From Bacteroidales bacterium (lineage in GTDB: Bacteria > Bacteroidota > Bacteroidia > Bacteroidales > UBA932), in the NCBI GenBank assembly GCA_024398125.1, contig JAKSJO010000001.1, positions 124,001 through 188,000 on the forward strand: DNA of 64,000 nt, given 5' to 3'. The notes under the pieces are model-generated. The model worked only from the letters and a program-made list of their open reading frames with translations. It made no database searches and was not told where the DNA came from. The translations under genes and the position numbers were made by a program. This document shows positions 28,842-37,732 of the stretch, piece after piece; the stretch's first letter is position 1, and each line of letters starts with the position of its first letter.

Positions 28842-30695
28842 CTACAGGCTCTGCATGTCGTTGAGTTTCTTGTATATTCCACCAAGATTGATGAGATCGT
28901 CATGCCTTCCGCGCTCCACTATGCGTCCTTCGTCCATCACGATGATTTCGTCGGCGTTTCGTACTGTCGAGAGCCTGTGGGCTATGGCGATGGTCGTCCT
29001 GGTGCTCATGAGTCTGTCCAGAGCTTCCTGTACACTGCGTTCGGACTCGGTATCCAGAGCTGCGGTCGCCTCGTCAAGGATAAGGATAGGAGGGTTCTTG
29101 AGAATTGCGCGGGCTATGCTTATCCTCTGGCGCTGTCCACCCGAGAGTTTTACTCCGCGGTCGCCGACGTTGGTGTCGTATCCAAGCTCCTTCTCCATGA
29201 TGAAGTCATGGGCATTGGCGATCTTTGCCGCTTCAACGACCTGTTCCATCGTGGCGTTCTCCACGCCGAAGGCTATGTTGTTGAATATCGTGTCGTTGAA
29301 CAGGATAGGGTCCTGGTTGACGTTGCCCATGATGCCGCGCAGGGACTTGAGGCTTATGTCGCGTATGTCGGTTCCGTCTATGGTGATTCTGCCATCAGCC
29401 ACGTCGTAGAAACGCGGAATCAGGTCGACAAGAGTGGATTTTCCAGCCCCGGAGGCTCCGACGATTGCTACGGTCTTGCCTTTGTGTATCTCGAGATTGA
29501 TGTTGTCCAGAACCTTGCGGCTTCCGTCCCGGTAGAGGAATTCGACGTTCTCGAAACGGATGCAGTCCTCGAGACCGCTGATGCTCTTTGGCTCGGCAGG
29601 CTCGGTGATTGTGTTGACACTGTCCAGGATCTTGTCGATTCTCTCCATCGATGCCATTCCCTTCGGGATGCCGTAGGCAGCCTTGGAGAGGTCCTTGATA
29701 GGCTGGATCACGCTATAGAGAATGACCATGTAGAAAATGAAGGTCGGAGCGTCGAACGGTGCATGCTCGCGGAGGATGAGGCTGCCGCCGAACCACATGA
29801 CGATAGCGATCATGACGGTTCCCATGAACTCGCTGACCGGATGGGCCAGAGCCTGACGTGTCGCGACCTGGGAATTCTTTATCCTCATGGCATCAGTGAC
29901 ATTCTCGAACCTGCTGCTCATCTTCTTCTCGGCAAGGAACGCCTTGATGACGCGGAGACCTCCGAGAGTCTCTTCAACCTGACTCATCGTGTCGCTCCAG
30001 AGAGTCTGTGCAGCAAGAGATTTCTCTTTCAGCTTGCGCCCGACTGCGCCCATTATCCAGAGCATCACAGGGGCAAACAGAACTGTGAAGAGGGTAAGTT
30101 CCCACGAAATGAAAATGAGGGCTCCGAAATATCCGACAATGAGTATCGGATTCTTGATGAGCATGTCAAGTGCTCCTGTTATCGATGTCTCAACCTCTTG
30201 GACGTCACCGCTCATGCGGGCTATGATGTCGCCTTTCTTCTCCTGGGAAAAGAATCCGAGAGGAAGAGAGAGAATCTTGTCGTAGATTTCCATGCGGATG
30301 TCCTTGACGATTCCGGTCCTGAGCGGAATCATGATTGCGGACGCTCCAAAGTAGCAGGCGGTCTTTATCGCTGTAAGGACGCAGAGGACTGCGCAGAGGA
30401 TGAGGAGGGTGTTTCCGGCTCCGTGCTGGATCATGAACTGTGACACATAGAAATACATGTTGTTGACTATGATGTCCTTTGTGTCGATCCTCTCGCCGGC
30501 GAGCTCGACTGTTCCCCACGGGATGAACTCATATACCTTGTCGTTGAGGCTGAACAGCATGTTCAGGATCGGTACCAGTAATGAGAATGAGAAGAGGTTG
30601 AACACAACCGAAAGGAGGTTCAGAATGACCGAGCCCCCGAGATATCTGTCATACGGCTTCACGTATCGCCGCAGGATTTTCGCAAAATCTTTCAT
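28842..30695 (-). CDS. MsbA-type ABC exporter (fused membrane and ATPase domains)
   Basis: 617 residues from the ATG at 30695; an upstream in-frame start would fall inside the promoter box. Six membrane helices occupy residues 1-330. The ATPase domain has Walker A AIVGASGAGKST, signature VKLSGGQRQRISIARA, Walker B PILILDEATAALD and the switch His in IAIAHRLSTV. MsbA-type exporters flip lipid A-core or other hydrophobic molecules across the inner membrane. The substrate cannot be read from sequence, but the downstream vanZ and amidase-like genes point to an envelope role. Confidence 0.9.
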   Translation of the reverse strand: MKDFAKILRRYVKPYDRYLGGSVILNLLSVVFNLFSFSLLVPILNMLFSLNDKVYEFIPWGTVELAGERIDTKDIIVNNMYFYVSQFMIQHGAGNTLLILCAVLCVLTAIKTACYFGASAIMIPLRTGIVKDIRMEIYDKILSLPLGFFSQEKKGDIIARMSGDVQEVETSITGALDMLIKNPILIVGYFGALIFISWELTLFTVLFAPVMLWIMGAVGRKLKEKSLAAQTLWSDTMSQVEETLGGLRVIKAFLAEKKMSSRFENVTDAMRIKNSQVATRQALAHPVSEFMGTVMIAIVMWFGGSLILREHAPFDAPTFIFYMVILYSVIQPIKDLSKAAYGIPKGMASMERIDKILDSVNTITEPAEPKSISGLEDCIRFENVEFLYRDGSRKVLDNINLEIHKGKTVAIVGASGAGKSTLVDLIPRFYDVADGRITIDGTDIRDISLKSLRGIMGNVNQDPILFNDTIFNNIAFGVENATMEQVVEAAKIANAHDFIMEKELGYDTNVGDRGVKLSGGQRQRISIARAILKNPPILILDEATAALDTESERSVQEALDRLMSTRTTIAIAHRLSTVRNADEIIVMDEGRIVERGRHDDLINLGGIYKKLNDMQSL

Positions 30696-30712
30696 CTGTG
30701 TGGATAAACACA

Positions 30713-30720
30713 CAAATATA
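30713..30720 (-). promoter_or_regulatory. Promoter -7 box of the ABC exporter operon
   Basis: The minus strand reads TATATTTG, 17 bases ahead of the chosen start codon. It supports the shorter start at 30695. Confidence 0.6.
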
Positions 30721-30731
30721 GCAAAAAAACT

Positions 30732-31727
30732 TTATTGAAGGGAGTGCTCCAGCCAGTGGAAGATGAGACGGACGCGTCTTAGAAGCACTTTGTAGTCAAG
30801 AGAATCTGGATTGTCGTCAACGCGGTTGGTCTTCATGGTGATTCCGGAGGTGAACATCACGGATGGCACCTTGTTCTGGAGGAATATGCGCTGATCGCAT
30901 ATGCGGCGGTAGAACAGGTCGGTAAAATCCTCGCTGCCATAATAGTCGAATCCAAGTTCCATCCTTGTCAGGCCGGACATGTTGATGGTTCTCATTCTGT
31001 CGCGTTGGACATTGTCTCCGCCGAGCATGATGAGGAAATCGTCGCGTCCGTTCGTGAGAGGAGCCAGTGTGGATCCAAGGATGTCAAGATTCACGAACAT
31101 GTCTATCTGCGACGGAGTGATGACGGTCTTGCTTACAGGATCACGGAATTGTCCGCTGGCTATCTTCGTGTACAGAGCTTTCGACCCTGCCATGCTGAAC
31201 TGCTTTCCGTCAAGCGCGACGAAGATGATGTTCGTGTCGTAGCTGCAGCCCATGGACCTTGCTGCCTGGAACATCTTTGCGATGCTGAGCAGCGCGCTGA
31301 CTCCGCTGGCGTTGCTGTCTGCTCCCGGGTAGAGTATTCCGTTCAATGTCCCGACATGATCATAATGAGAGGCCACGATGATGTATCTGCGGGTCATCTG
31401 GGTAATTCTGCCGGGATAGAATGCCACGATGTTGTGGCCGATGTGACCTTCCTCGGAGAAGCTTGAGACATATCTGCCGTCGAAAGGCATCAGGCCAAGA
31501 TGGCGGAACTGTCTTGTCAGCCAGAAACCTGCCTCTGAAGACCCGGAAGTGCCCATTGCGCGGCCGGCACAGAGGCTGTCGCAGAGGAACTCGACATTGT
31601 CGCGGATGCTTTTTTCGCTGATGACATTGTCAACGGCTATGTCGGAATACTGTGCGGCCGCCTGAAAAAGAGGACAGAGCACAAGAATGATTGACAAAAG
31701 CGATATTTTTAGCTTCCTGTTCGGCAT
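30732..31727 (-). CDS. M28-family peptidase homologue lacking key catalytic residues
   Basis: 331 residues with a signal peptide (LKISLLSIILVLCPLFQAAA, then Gln). The M28 fold is evident: SHYDHVG at 120-126 with the first metal ligands, GADSNASGV with Asp137, and VNLDILGS with Asp215. However, the position of the catalytic Glu-Glu pair (usually G-E-E in a FxxxxGEExGLxGS context) reads ALDGKQFSMAGS, with Lys175-Gln176. The C-terminal zinc-binding His region reads SGITMKTNRVDDNPD, without His. At least one ligand and the general base are therefore missing, which suggests a non-catalytic, perhaps binding, protein. The frame is intact and the fold conserved, arguing against a decayed gene. Confidence 0.75.
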   Translation of the reverse strand: MPNRKLKISLLSIILVLCPLFQAAAQYSDIAVDNVISEKSIRDNVEFLCDSLCAGRAMGTSGSSEAGFWLTRQFRHLGLMPFDGRYVSSFSEEGHIGHNIVAFYPGRITQMTRRYIIVASHYDHVGTLNGILYPGADSNASGVSALLSIAKMFQAARSMGCSYDTNIIFVALDGKQFSMAGSKALYTKIASGQFRDPVSKTVITPSQIDMFVNLDILGSTLAPLTNGRDDFLIMLGGDNVQRDRMRTINMSGLTRMELGFDYYGSEDFTDLFYRRICDQRIFLQNKVPSVMFTSGITMKTNRVDDNPDSLDYKVLLRRVRLIFHWLEHSLQ

Positions 31728-31745
31728 TCGGGCACGATTAATGAT

Positions 31746-31753
31746 TATATTTG
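31746..31753 (+). promoter_or_regulatory. Promoter -7 box of the TPR gene
   Basis: TATATTTG followed by C lies about 75 bases ahead of the start at 31828. Confidence 0.55.
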
Positions 31754-31827
31754 CAAAATATGGCTATGTGTGCCTCGATTGCAAAATCCTGTCAAAAATA
31801 GTCATTTCAGCCCGTATATAGAAATTT

Positions 31828-33819
31828 ATGAAAAGGTTTTTACTTGCAGTTCTGCTCGTTATGGCGACTATCATGCCTGTGCGGGCACAGTACGACAGGG
31901 ACGTCTTCTACTTCAGGGGACGTACAGCCCTCGCGGACGGCAAGTATGCCGCAGCCATCGAGCAGTTCAACATCCTTGCGAGGCTGGACACGACAGACTA
32001 CTGGAGCTTCTTTTTCCGCGGTATCGCCAAATACAATCTGGGAGATATCCGCGGAGCCCAGACCGATTTCGACAATTCCGTAAGGCTCAATCCTGTGTTT
32101 ACCAACGGATACCACTATCGCGCAATCACTTTGAGCCGTGCCGGACACTATGAAGAGGCGTTCAAGGATTTTGACAGGGCGATCGAGCTTCGGCCGGGCT
32201 ATGACGGAGTATATTTCAGCCGAGGAGTGACATTCTTCCTCGCCCAGCAGTTCGACAAGGCCATCGCTGATTTCGACCATTATATCAGGAAGGAACCGAG
32301 AGATCCGTCCGCATATCTCAACCGAGGAGCTTCCTATCTGTTCCTCGGCGATACGCTAAAGGCGATAAACGACTATAACAGAGCGATAAAGATTGACAGA
32401 TTCGAGCCGGAAAGCTATATCCGCCGAGGCCGTCTGTATGCTGAACAGAAAAAGTATGACGAGGCCATTGCCGACATGGACATGGCCATTGACATCGACA
32501 GATACAACACTCTGGCATATTTCAACAGGGCGCTCATGTACTACGAGAAACATGACTACAATGCCGCCATGGCGGATCTGAACAGGGTGCTCGAAGACGA
32601 ACCTGGAAACGCGCTTACGCTATACAACCGAAGTCTCATAAATGCCCAGGTCGGCAACTACGAAGAGGCTCTGGCCGATATGGACCGAGTCATAAACATC
32701 AATCCAAACAATGTCCTGGCATATTTCAACAGAGCGTCTTTCTTCATTGAAATGGAGAAGTGGCAGGATGCTCTCGAGGACTATGACCGTGCCATCGAGC
32801 TCTATCCTGACTTCGCAAAGGCTTACATGAACCGTTCATACGTGAACAACATGCTTGGCCGTACCCGTGCATCCAAGGCTGACTATGATACTGCCCAGGC
32901 AAAGGTCCGCGAGTACAGGGCACGCAACGCCAGCGGAGCCTCCTTCGCTGACACCACCCAGAAATACAGCTCTCTGATTGCTCTCGATGCTGAATTCGCA
33001 AAGAAGGATTTCGACAATGAACTGCTTCAGCACAGAGATATAGATATCCGTCTGCGCCCGCTGTACAGGTTCGCGCTCAAGTCTGAGAAAGACAATGTCT
33101 ATGCCCTTCAGAACCGTTATGAGCATTCGCTCGTCGACCGTTTTATCGGCGACAGCCCTGTTCCTGTGACCGTGTCTAATTCTGACAGCCTTCTCCGCAG
33201 ACCTCTGCTCGTAGATGTCGCGGCGTCTTCTGAGTCCGTCTCCGAGGCTCGCAGACGCTTCCTGATGGGAATGGAGAACGTTCATAACCGTCAGTTCAGT
33301 GCTGCTTTGACTGACTTTGACGCGGCCGTGAAAGAAGCTGAAGCCGACGGAGACCGCTACGGAAAGTATTATAAGGCTTTCTACCTGATGAACAGGGGAG
33401 TCCTTCGTGCGGAGATGATCGACTTCATTGCATCCATCAGCAGCAATGTACAGACATTGACCATGGATGACGCCGGAACCACCCGTGCCAGGGTAAGTGA
33501 CCAGGTAGACCGTACATATGACTATTCCGAGGCTATCGCAGACCTCGAGTCGGCAATTCAGGAAGTTCCGGATGTGCCATATCTTTATTTCAACCTGGGA
33601 AATCTCAACTGCCTCTCGTCACAGCTTGTGAATTCGATCGAAAACTATACCCGTGCCATTGAGCTCTATCCGATGATGGGTGACGCATACTTCAACCGCG
33701 GCCTTGTCCAGATATACCTCAAGGACAAGGAGAAGGGATGTATCGATCTGTCCCGTGCAGGAGAACTCGGAGTAGGGGACGCGTACAGTGTGATTTCTAA
33801 ATACTGCGAGGATGACTGA
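31828..33819 (+). CDS. Periplasmic TPR-repeat protein
   Basis: 663 residues. Signal peptide MKRFLLAVLLVMATIMPVRA, then Gln. From residue 25 to 370 there are about ten consecutive tetratricopeptide repeats (for example YEEAFKDFDRAIELRPGYDG, YDEAIADMDMAIDIDRYNT and YEEALADMDRVININPNNV). A non-repetitive linker of about 130 residues follows, then further TPRs up to the C-terminus (SIENYTRAIELYPMMGDAYF). TPR arrays bind other proteins. The gene overlaps the next one by eight bases. A scaffold role in the envelope is likely, but the partner is unknown. Confidence 0.85.
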   Translation: MKRFLLAVLLVMATIMPVRAQYDRDVFYFRGRTALADGKYAAAIEQFNILARLDTTDYWSFFFRGIAKYNLGDIRGAQTDFDNSVRLNPVFTNGYHYRAITLSRAGHYEEAFKDFDRAIELRPGYDGVYFSRGVTFFLAQQFDKAIADFDHYIRKEPRDPSAYLNRGASYLFLGDTLKAINDYNRAIKIDRFEPESYIRRGRLYAEQKKYDEAIADMDMAIDIDRYNTLAYFNRALMYYEKHDYNAAMADLNRVLEDEPGNALTLYNRSLINAQVGNYEEALADMDRVININPNNVLAYFNRASFFIEMEKWQDALEDYDRAIELYPDFAKAYMNRSYVNNMLGRTRASKADYDTAQAKVREYRARNASGASFADTTQKYSSLIALDAEFAKKDFDNELLQHRDIDIRLRPLYRFALKSEKDNVYALQNRYEHSLVDRFIGDSPVPVTVSNSDSLLRRPLLVDVAASSESVSEARRRFLMGMENVHNRQFSAALTDFDAAVKEAEADGDRYGKYYKAFYLMNRGVLRAEMIDFIASISSNVQTLTMDDAGTTRARVSDQVDRTYDYSEAIADLESAIQEVPDVPYLYFNLGNLNCLSSQLVNSIENYTRAIELYPMMGDAYFNRGLVQIYLKDKEKGCIDLSRAGELGVGDAYSVISKYCEDD

Positions 33820-34684
33820 TTCTGAAAAACAGATCAGGTTCTTCAGCCTCAGCAGCGGAAGCTGTGGAAACTGTTATTTCATTGCATTGGAGGAAAATGG
33901 TGAGGTCACGGCATCGGTGCTGATCGATGCTGGCGTCAGCATACGCCGTCTCAAGAAGGAACTTGAGGCAAAAGGATATGCCATGGACAGTTTTTCCGCT
34001 ATCCTCATCACTCATGACCATATGGATCATATACGCAGCCTGGGCTCATACTGCAAGAAGCTTCCGGTTCCTGTCTATGCGACGAATACCCTCCACAATG
34101 CTCTTGCCCATCATACATTTACACGAGACTGGATTGCTGACCATCGTAAGGATCTCAAGGATGATGACTGGACGGAAATCATCGCCGGCAAGATCATGGC
34201 CAGGTACTTTGTCGTGCCTCACGATGCGACACAGACGGTTGGCTACGCACTGTGGATCGATGGATACAAATTCACGATCATGACGGACCTTGGCGCAGTG
34301 ACCCCGGAGGCCCTGTCATATGCGTCTCATTCCGATACCGTGGTGGTCGAATCGAATTATGACGTCGATATGCTGCTTGGCGGAACCTATACCTATGAGC
34401 TGAAGATGAGAATATGCAAGGGCAACGGTCATCTGAGCAATGAAAACTGTGCCGATGCAATTCGCAAGTTCTGGCATCCGGGACTCAGGCATATCTTCCT
34501 TTGCCATCTCAGCGAGAACAACAATACTCCGCAGCTTGCTCTCGAGGCTAATAATGCGGCTCTTGAGTCTCTGGGATTCAAACCGTCATATCCCAAGGCT
34601 CCGCTCTTCCTCAAAGGCGATGAGGAACTGACCCTGTATGCCCTTCCGCGCAGGACTGCCTCATCCTTATTCACTCTTTTGTAG
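33812..34684 (+). CDS. MBL-fold metallohydrolase (YycJ/WalJ-like)
   Basis: 290 residues, cytoplasmic. The opening RFFSLSSGSCGNCYFI and the metal motif ILITHDHMDHIRSLG (His68, Asp69, His70, Asp72, His73) are typical of YycJ-type enzymes. So are VPHDATQTVGYALW, MTDLGAVTPE, GHLSNENCADAI and HIFLCHLSENNNTP. Related proteins are thought to act as 5'-exonucleases or phosphodiesterases. Its start overlaps the TPR gene, so translation is coupled although the two proteins lie in different compartments. Confidence 0.88.
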   Translation: MTDSEKQIRFFSLSSGSCGNCYFIALEENGEVTASVLIDAGVSIRRLKKELEAKGYAMDSFSAILITHDHMDHIRSLGSYCKKLPVPVYATNTLHNALAHHTFTRDWIADHRKDLKDDDWTEIIAGKIMARYFVVPHDATQTVGYALWIDGYKFTIMTDLGAVTPEALSYASHSDTVVVESNYDVDMLLGGTYTYELKMRICKGNGHLSNENCADAIRKFWHPGLRHIFLCHLSENNNTPQLALEANNAALESLGFKPSYPKAPLFLKGDEELTLYALPRRTASSLFTLL

Positions 34685-34777
34685 CTGCTTCGTGCTTTTT
34701 TTATCGATCGTTGGTTTTTCTTTGTAACATTCGGGTAATTCTTCAGTATATTTATACAGATAAACATTACCGAATTG

Positions 34778-37732
34778 ATGAGACCATTCCTCAGGCAGGT
34801 CGTGGACCACTATTACGAGTCTGCCTCTATCGAGAAAACCGTATTCATCTTCCCGAACAGGCGTTCTCTCGCTTTCTTCAGGAAGTACCTTGCCGATGCA
34901 GTCCGGGAGTCATCCACGGACAGACCGCTGCTTGAACCGCGGCTGCTGACGATCAGTGATTTCTTCGGCCGTCTCAGCGGCCGGACATCGTCGGACCGTA
35001 TCACCCTCCTTTTGAAATTGTATGACTGTTATGCCGTTTTGAATCCCAAGGCGGAGAGTCTTGACGATTTCATCTACTGGGGCGATGTCCTGCTCGGTGA
35101 CTTCGACGATGTGGACAAGTATCTTGTCGATGCCCGCCAGCTTTTCCGCAACATATCCGACATCAAGGCGATCCAGGATGACTACTCGCATCTGAGCGAA
35201 GAACAGACCAGGGCAATCGAGAGACTCGGAGCCGTGAAGACTCTGGCTGAACACTTTACACCGGCCAGAAGGAAGACTGTCGAGGCCGGCAGGCCTGACG
35301 TCAAGGAGAACTTCCTGATGATTTGGAACATACTGTTTCAACTGTATGAGTCGTTCCGCAAGTCGCTCGACGATGCCGGCCTGGCTTATGAGGGTATGGT
35401 GTTCCGCAGCATTGTGGACAGGCTTGTAAATATGAGTATCGTAGACCTGCTCAGTCCCGTCTTCGGCCAGGCAGACCGATTTGTCTTCGTCGGGCTCAAT
35501 GCGCTTAACGAGTGTGAGAAGACAGTCATGAAAAAGATGCGTGACGCCGGTGTTGCCGAGTTCTGCTGGGATTTCCCTGGCGAGATGATCCGGGACAAGG
35601 CAAATGCCGCCTCGCATTTCATGCAGACCATGACCGGGTCAAATCTGGAGCTGTTTCCTAACGCTTTCGAGCCGGAAGATGGCGGTGGCAAGCCAAGGGT
35701 CAATGTGGTTGCAGTGCCTTCCGCTACCGGTCAGGCCAAGCTTATCCCTGGACTGATAGAAAGTGTACCGGAGAATCAGCGCGCGCTCGATTTCGCTGTG
35801 GTACTCCCTGATGAGACCATGCTCATGCCTGTGCTGAACAGCATCCCCGACGGAATCGAAAAGATCAACATAACCATGGGCTGCCCTCTGGCGACAAGCG
35901 AGTTCTCCACCCTCATGCGCGAGGTCCTCGCGATGCAGCTTCACCTGCGCAAACAGGGTGACAGTGTCTATTTCAACCATAAGCAGGTCTGGGCAATCCT
36001 TTCCACCGGTATCATGAAGTCGGTGATGAACAATGATGAGCGCAGGCAGTTCACTGCAATCAGAAAGGCTGCGAAATTCCATATCCCCCAGGAGGATTTC
36101 GGAGACAGCGAGTTGTTCAGGATTCTGTTCCGCCCGGTTGTGACTGACCAGAATGCCGTGGATGCATCCCAGATAGCGTCGCTTGCTGAATACCTTCTCG
36201 AGGTCGTGAAGAAGATAGCCGCTTATCTTCGCGGCCGCGACAGCGACGATTCGGGAGACGAGAAAATCGCCCGCCAGCCGCTGCAGCTGGAGTTCGCCCG
36301 GCAGTATTATTGCTGCATCAATGCGTTGAAAGACAAGAGTCTGGCTATCCGGCCGCAGACATGGGCACATCTGGTTTCGCAGATGATTGCCGGCCAGTCC
36401 GTGCCGTTCATTGGAGAGCCGCTCCAGGGCCTCCAGGTAATGGGCCCACTCGAGACCCGCGCATTGGACTTCCGTCATATCGTGATTCTCAATTGCAGTG
36501 AAGGTGTGTTCCCACGTCGCAGCGTAAGCTCCTCATTCATTCCGCCAGAGTTGCGTACTGCCTTCGGACTGCCGACATATGCATATCAGGATGCTGTCTG
36601 GGCTTATTATTTCTATCGGATGATAGCCCGTGCCGAGAACGTATGGATGATATATGATTCCCGCACGGAAGGCTTGAAGAGCGGCGAAGAGAGCCGGTAT
36701 ATAAAGCAGCTCAGATCACTTTACGGAGACAAGGTCGATTTTTCCGAGAGCATCGCAAAGGCTCCGTCTGGGAGCCCGGTCAGGGAAGACGGGATTGCAA
36801 AGACGGATGAAGATATCGAGAAACTCAGGACCATGACATATTCCGCAAGTACAATAGAAAAGTATCTTGCGTGCCAAGCACAGTTCTATTATTATGCGGT
36901 AAAGGGACTTAGGGCCGAGAATGAGGTGTCTGACACCCTTGATCCGGGAGCGGTCGGAAGCATCTGCCATACGATTCTCGAGAAAATATATGGTTCTTCG
37001 TTTGCGGATGGCGGTGTTGGAAAGGTCGATGAAGCGTTCCTCGAGTCCTGGATGGGTCGCGAGGACGAAATCAAGGCTATGGTCCATGACGAAATCAGAT
37101 CGAAGCTGAACTGTATCGATGTCTCAGGCAAGAACCTCATAGACGCAGAGATAGCTCTTCGTTTCATCCTAAAGGTGATGGAACGTGATATTGAAATCAT
37201 CCGGGAAAGGAAGTCTCCGCTCTCCATTGTCGGCGTCGAACTCAAGTATGGAGGCAAAGATGCCGCCAAGGATACTGTTGAGATATGTGGCCATAAATTC
37301 AAGGGTACCATTGACCGCCTGGATAGTTTCCAGGACGGAACAGTCCGTGTCGTAGACTACAAGTCCGGCAAGGACAGTCCGGATTGCCTGGGAAAGCCTG
37401 ATGTAGACCATCTGTTCAAAGGAAATACGGAGACCAAGGCGGCTTTCCAGTTCTATGTCTATAACTGTTTCGTGAAGTCGGACAAAGATATTGAAAGCGT
37501 AATCCTCTTTGATTCCATGTACGCGATGTCGGACATCTTCTCGCATAAGGTCAAGTCTGAACTTGCCAATCCCGATCTTCTGCCCGGAGGCAAGATGGAA
37601 CAGAGTCTGACGACGATGTTTGCTGAGATGGAGAGCAAGGAGTTCCCTTTCAAGATGGCCGACGAAGACAGCAACCACTGTAAATATTGTGATTATAAGG
37701 TCCTTTGCGGCCGCTACCCAAAGAAGAAATGA
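34778..37732 (+). CDS. AddB-like helicase/nuclease subunit
   Basis: 984 residues from the ATG at 34778. The N-terminal region (TVFIFPNRRSLAFFRKYL) replaces the Walker A motif, as in inactive AddB-type helicases. The C-terminal PD-(D/E)XK nuclease shows GTIDRLDSFQDGTVRVVDYKSGK. Iron-sulfur Cys flank it: one in YLACQAQFYY and three in HCKYCDYKVLCG. With the overlapping addA-like gene this forms the two-subunit enzyme that resects double-strand ends for recombination and degrades foreign linear DNA. The gene ends in ATGA shared with the next gene. Confidence 0.85.
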   Translation: MRPFLRQVVDHYYESASIEKTVFIFPNRRSLAFFRKYLADAVRESSTDRPLLEPRLLTISDFFGRLSGRTSSDRITLLLKLYDCYAVLNPKAESLDDFIYWGDVLLGDFDDVDKYLVDARQLFRNISDIKAIQDDYSHLSEEQTRAIERLGAVKTLAEHFTPARRKTVEAGRPDVKENFLMIWNILFQLYESFRKSLDDAGLAYEGMVFRSIVDRLVNMSIVDLLSPVFGQADRFVFVGLNALNECEKTVMKKMRDAGVAEFCWDFPGEMIRDKANAASHFMQTMTGSNLELFPNAFEPEDGGGKPRVNVVAVPSATGQAKLIPGLIESVPENQRALDFAVVLPDETMLMPVLNSIPDGIEKINITMGCPLATSEFSTLMREVLAMQLHLRKQGDSVYFNHKQVWAILSTGIMKSVMNNDERRQFTAIRKAAKFHIPQEDFGDSELFRILFRPVVTDQNAVDASQIASLAEYLLEVVKKIAAYLRGRDSDDSGDEKIARQPLQLEFARQYYCCINALKDKSLAIRPQTWAHLVSQMIAGQSVPFIGEPLQGLQVMGPLETRALDFRHIVILNCSEGVFPRRSVSSSFIPPELRTAFGLPTYAYQDAVWAYYFYRMIARAENVWMIYDSRTEGLKSGEESRYIKQLRSLYGDKVDFSESIAKAPSGSPVREDGIAKTDEDIEKLRTMTYSASTIEKYLACQAQFYYYAVKGLRAENEVSDTLDPGAVGSICHTILEKIYGSSFADGGVGKVDEAFLESWMGREDEIKAMVHDEIRSKLNCIDVSGKNLIDAEIALRFILKVMERDIEIIRERKSPLSIVGVELKYGGKDAAKDTVEICGHKFKGTIDRLDSFQDGTVRVVDYKSGKDSPDCLGKPDVDHLFKGNTETKAAFQFYVYNCFVKSDKDIESVILFDSMYAMSDIFSHKVKSELANPDLLPGGKMEQSLTTMFAEMESKEFPFKMADEDSNHCKYCDYKVLCGRYPKKK

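Noticed and set aside
28839-30443. A 534-codon plus-strand open frame
   Set aside because: It lies fully antisense to the ABC exporter, whose motifs are all intact. Its own translation shows no domain.
35639-36478. A 279-codon minus-strand open frame
   Set aside because: Shadow of the AddB-like gene without any family signature.
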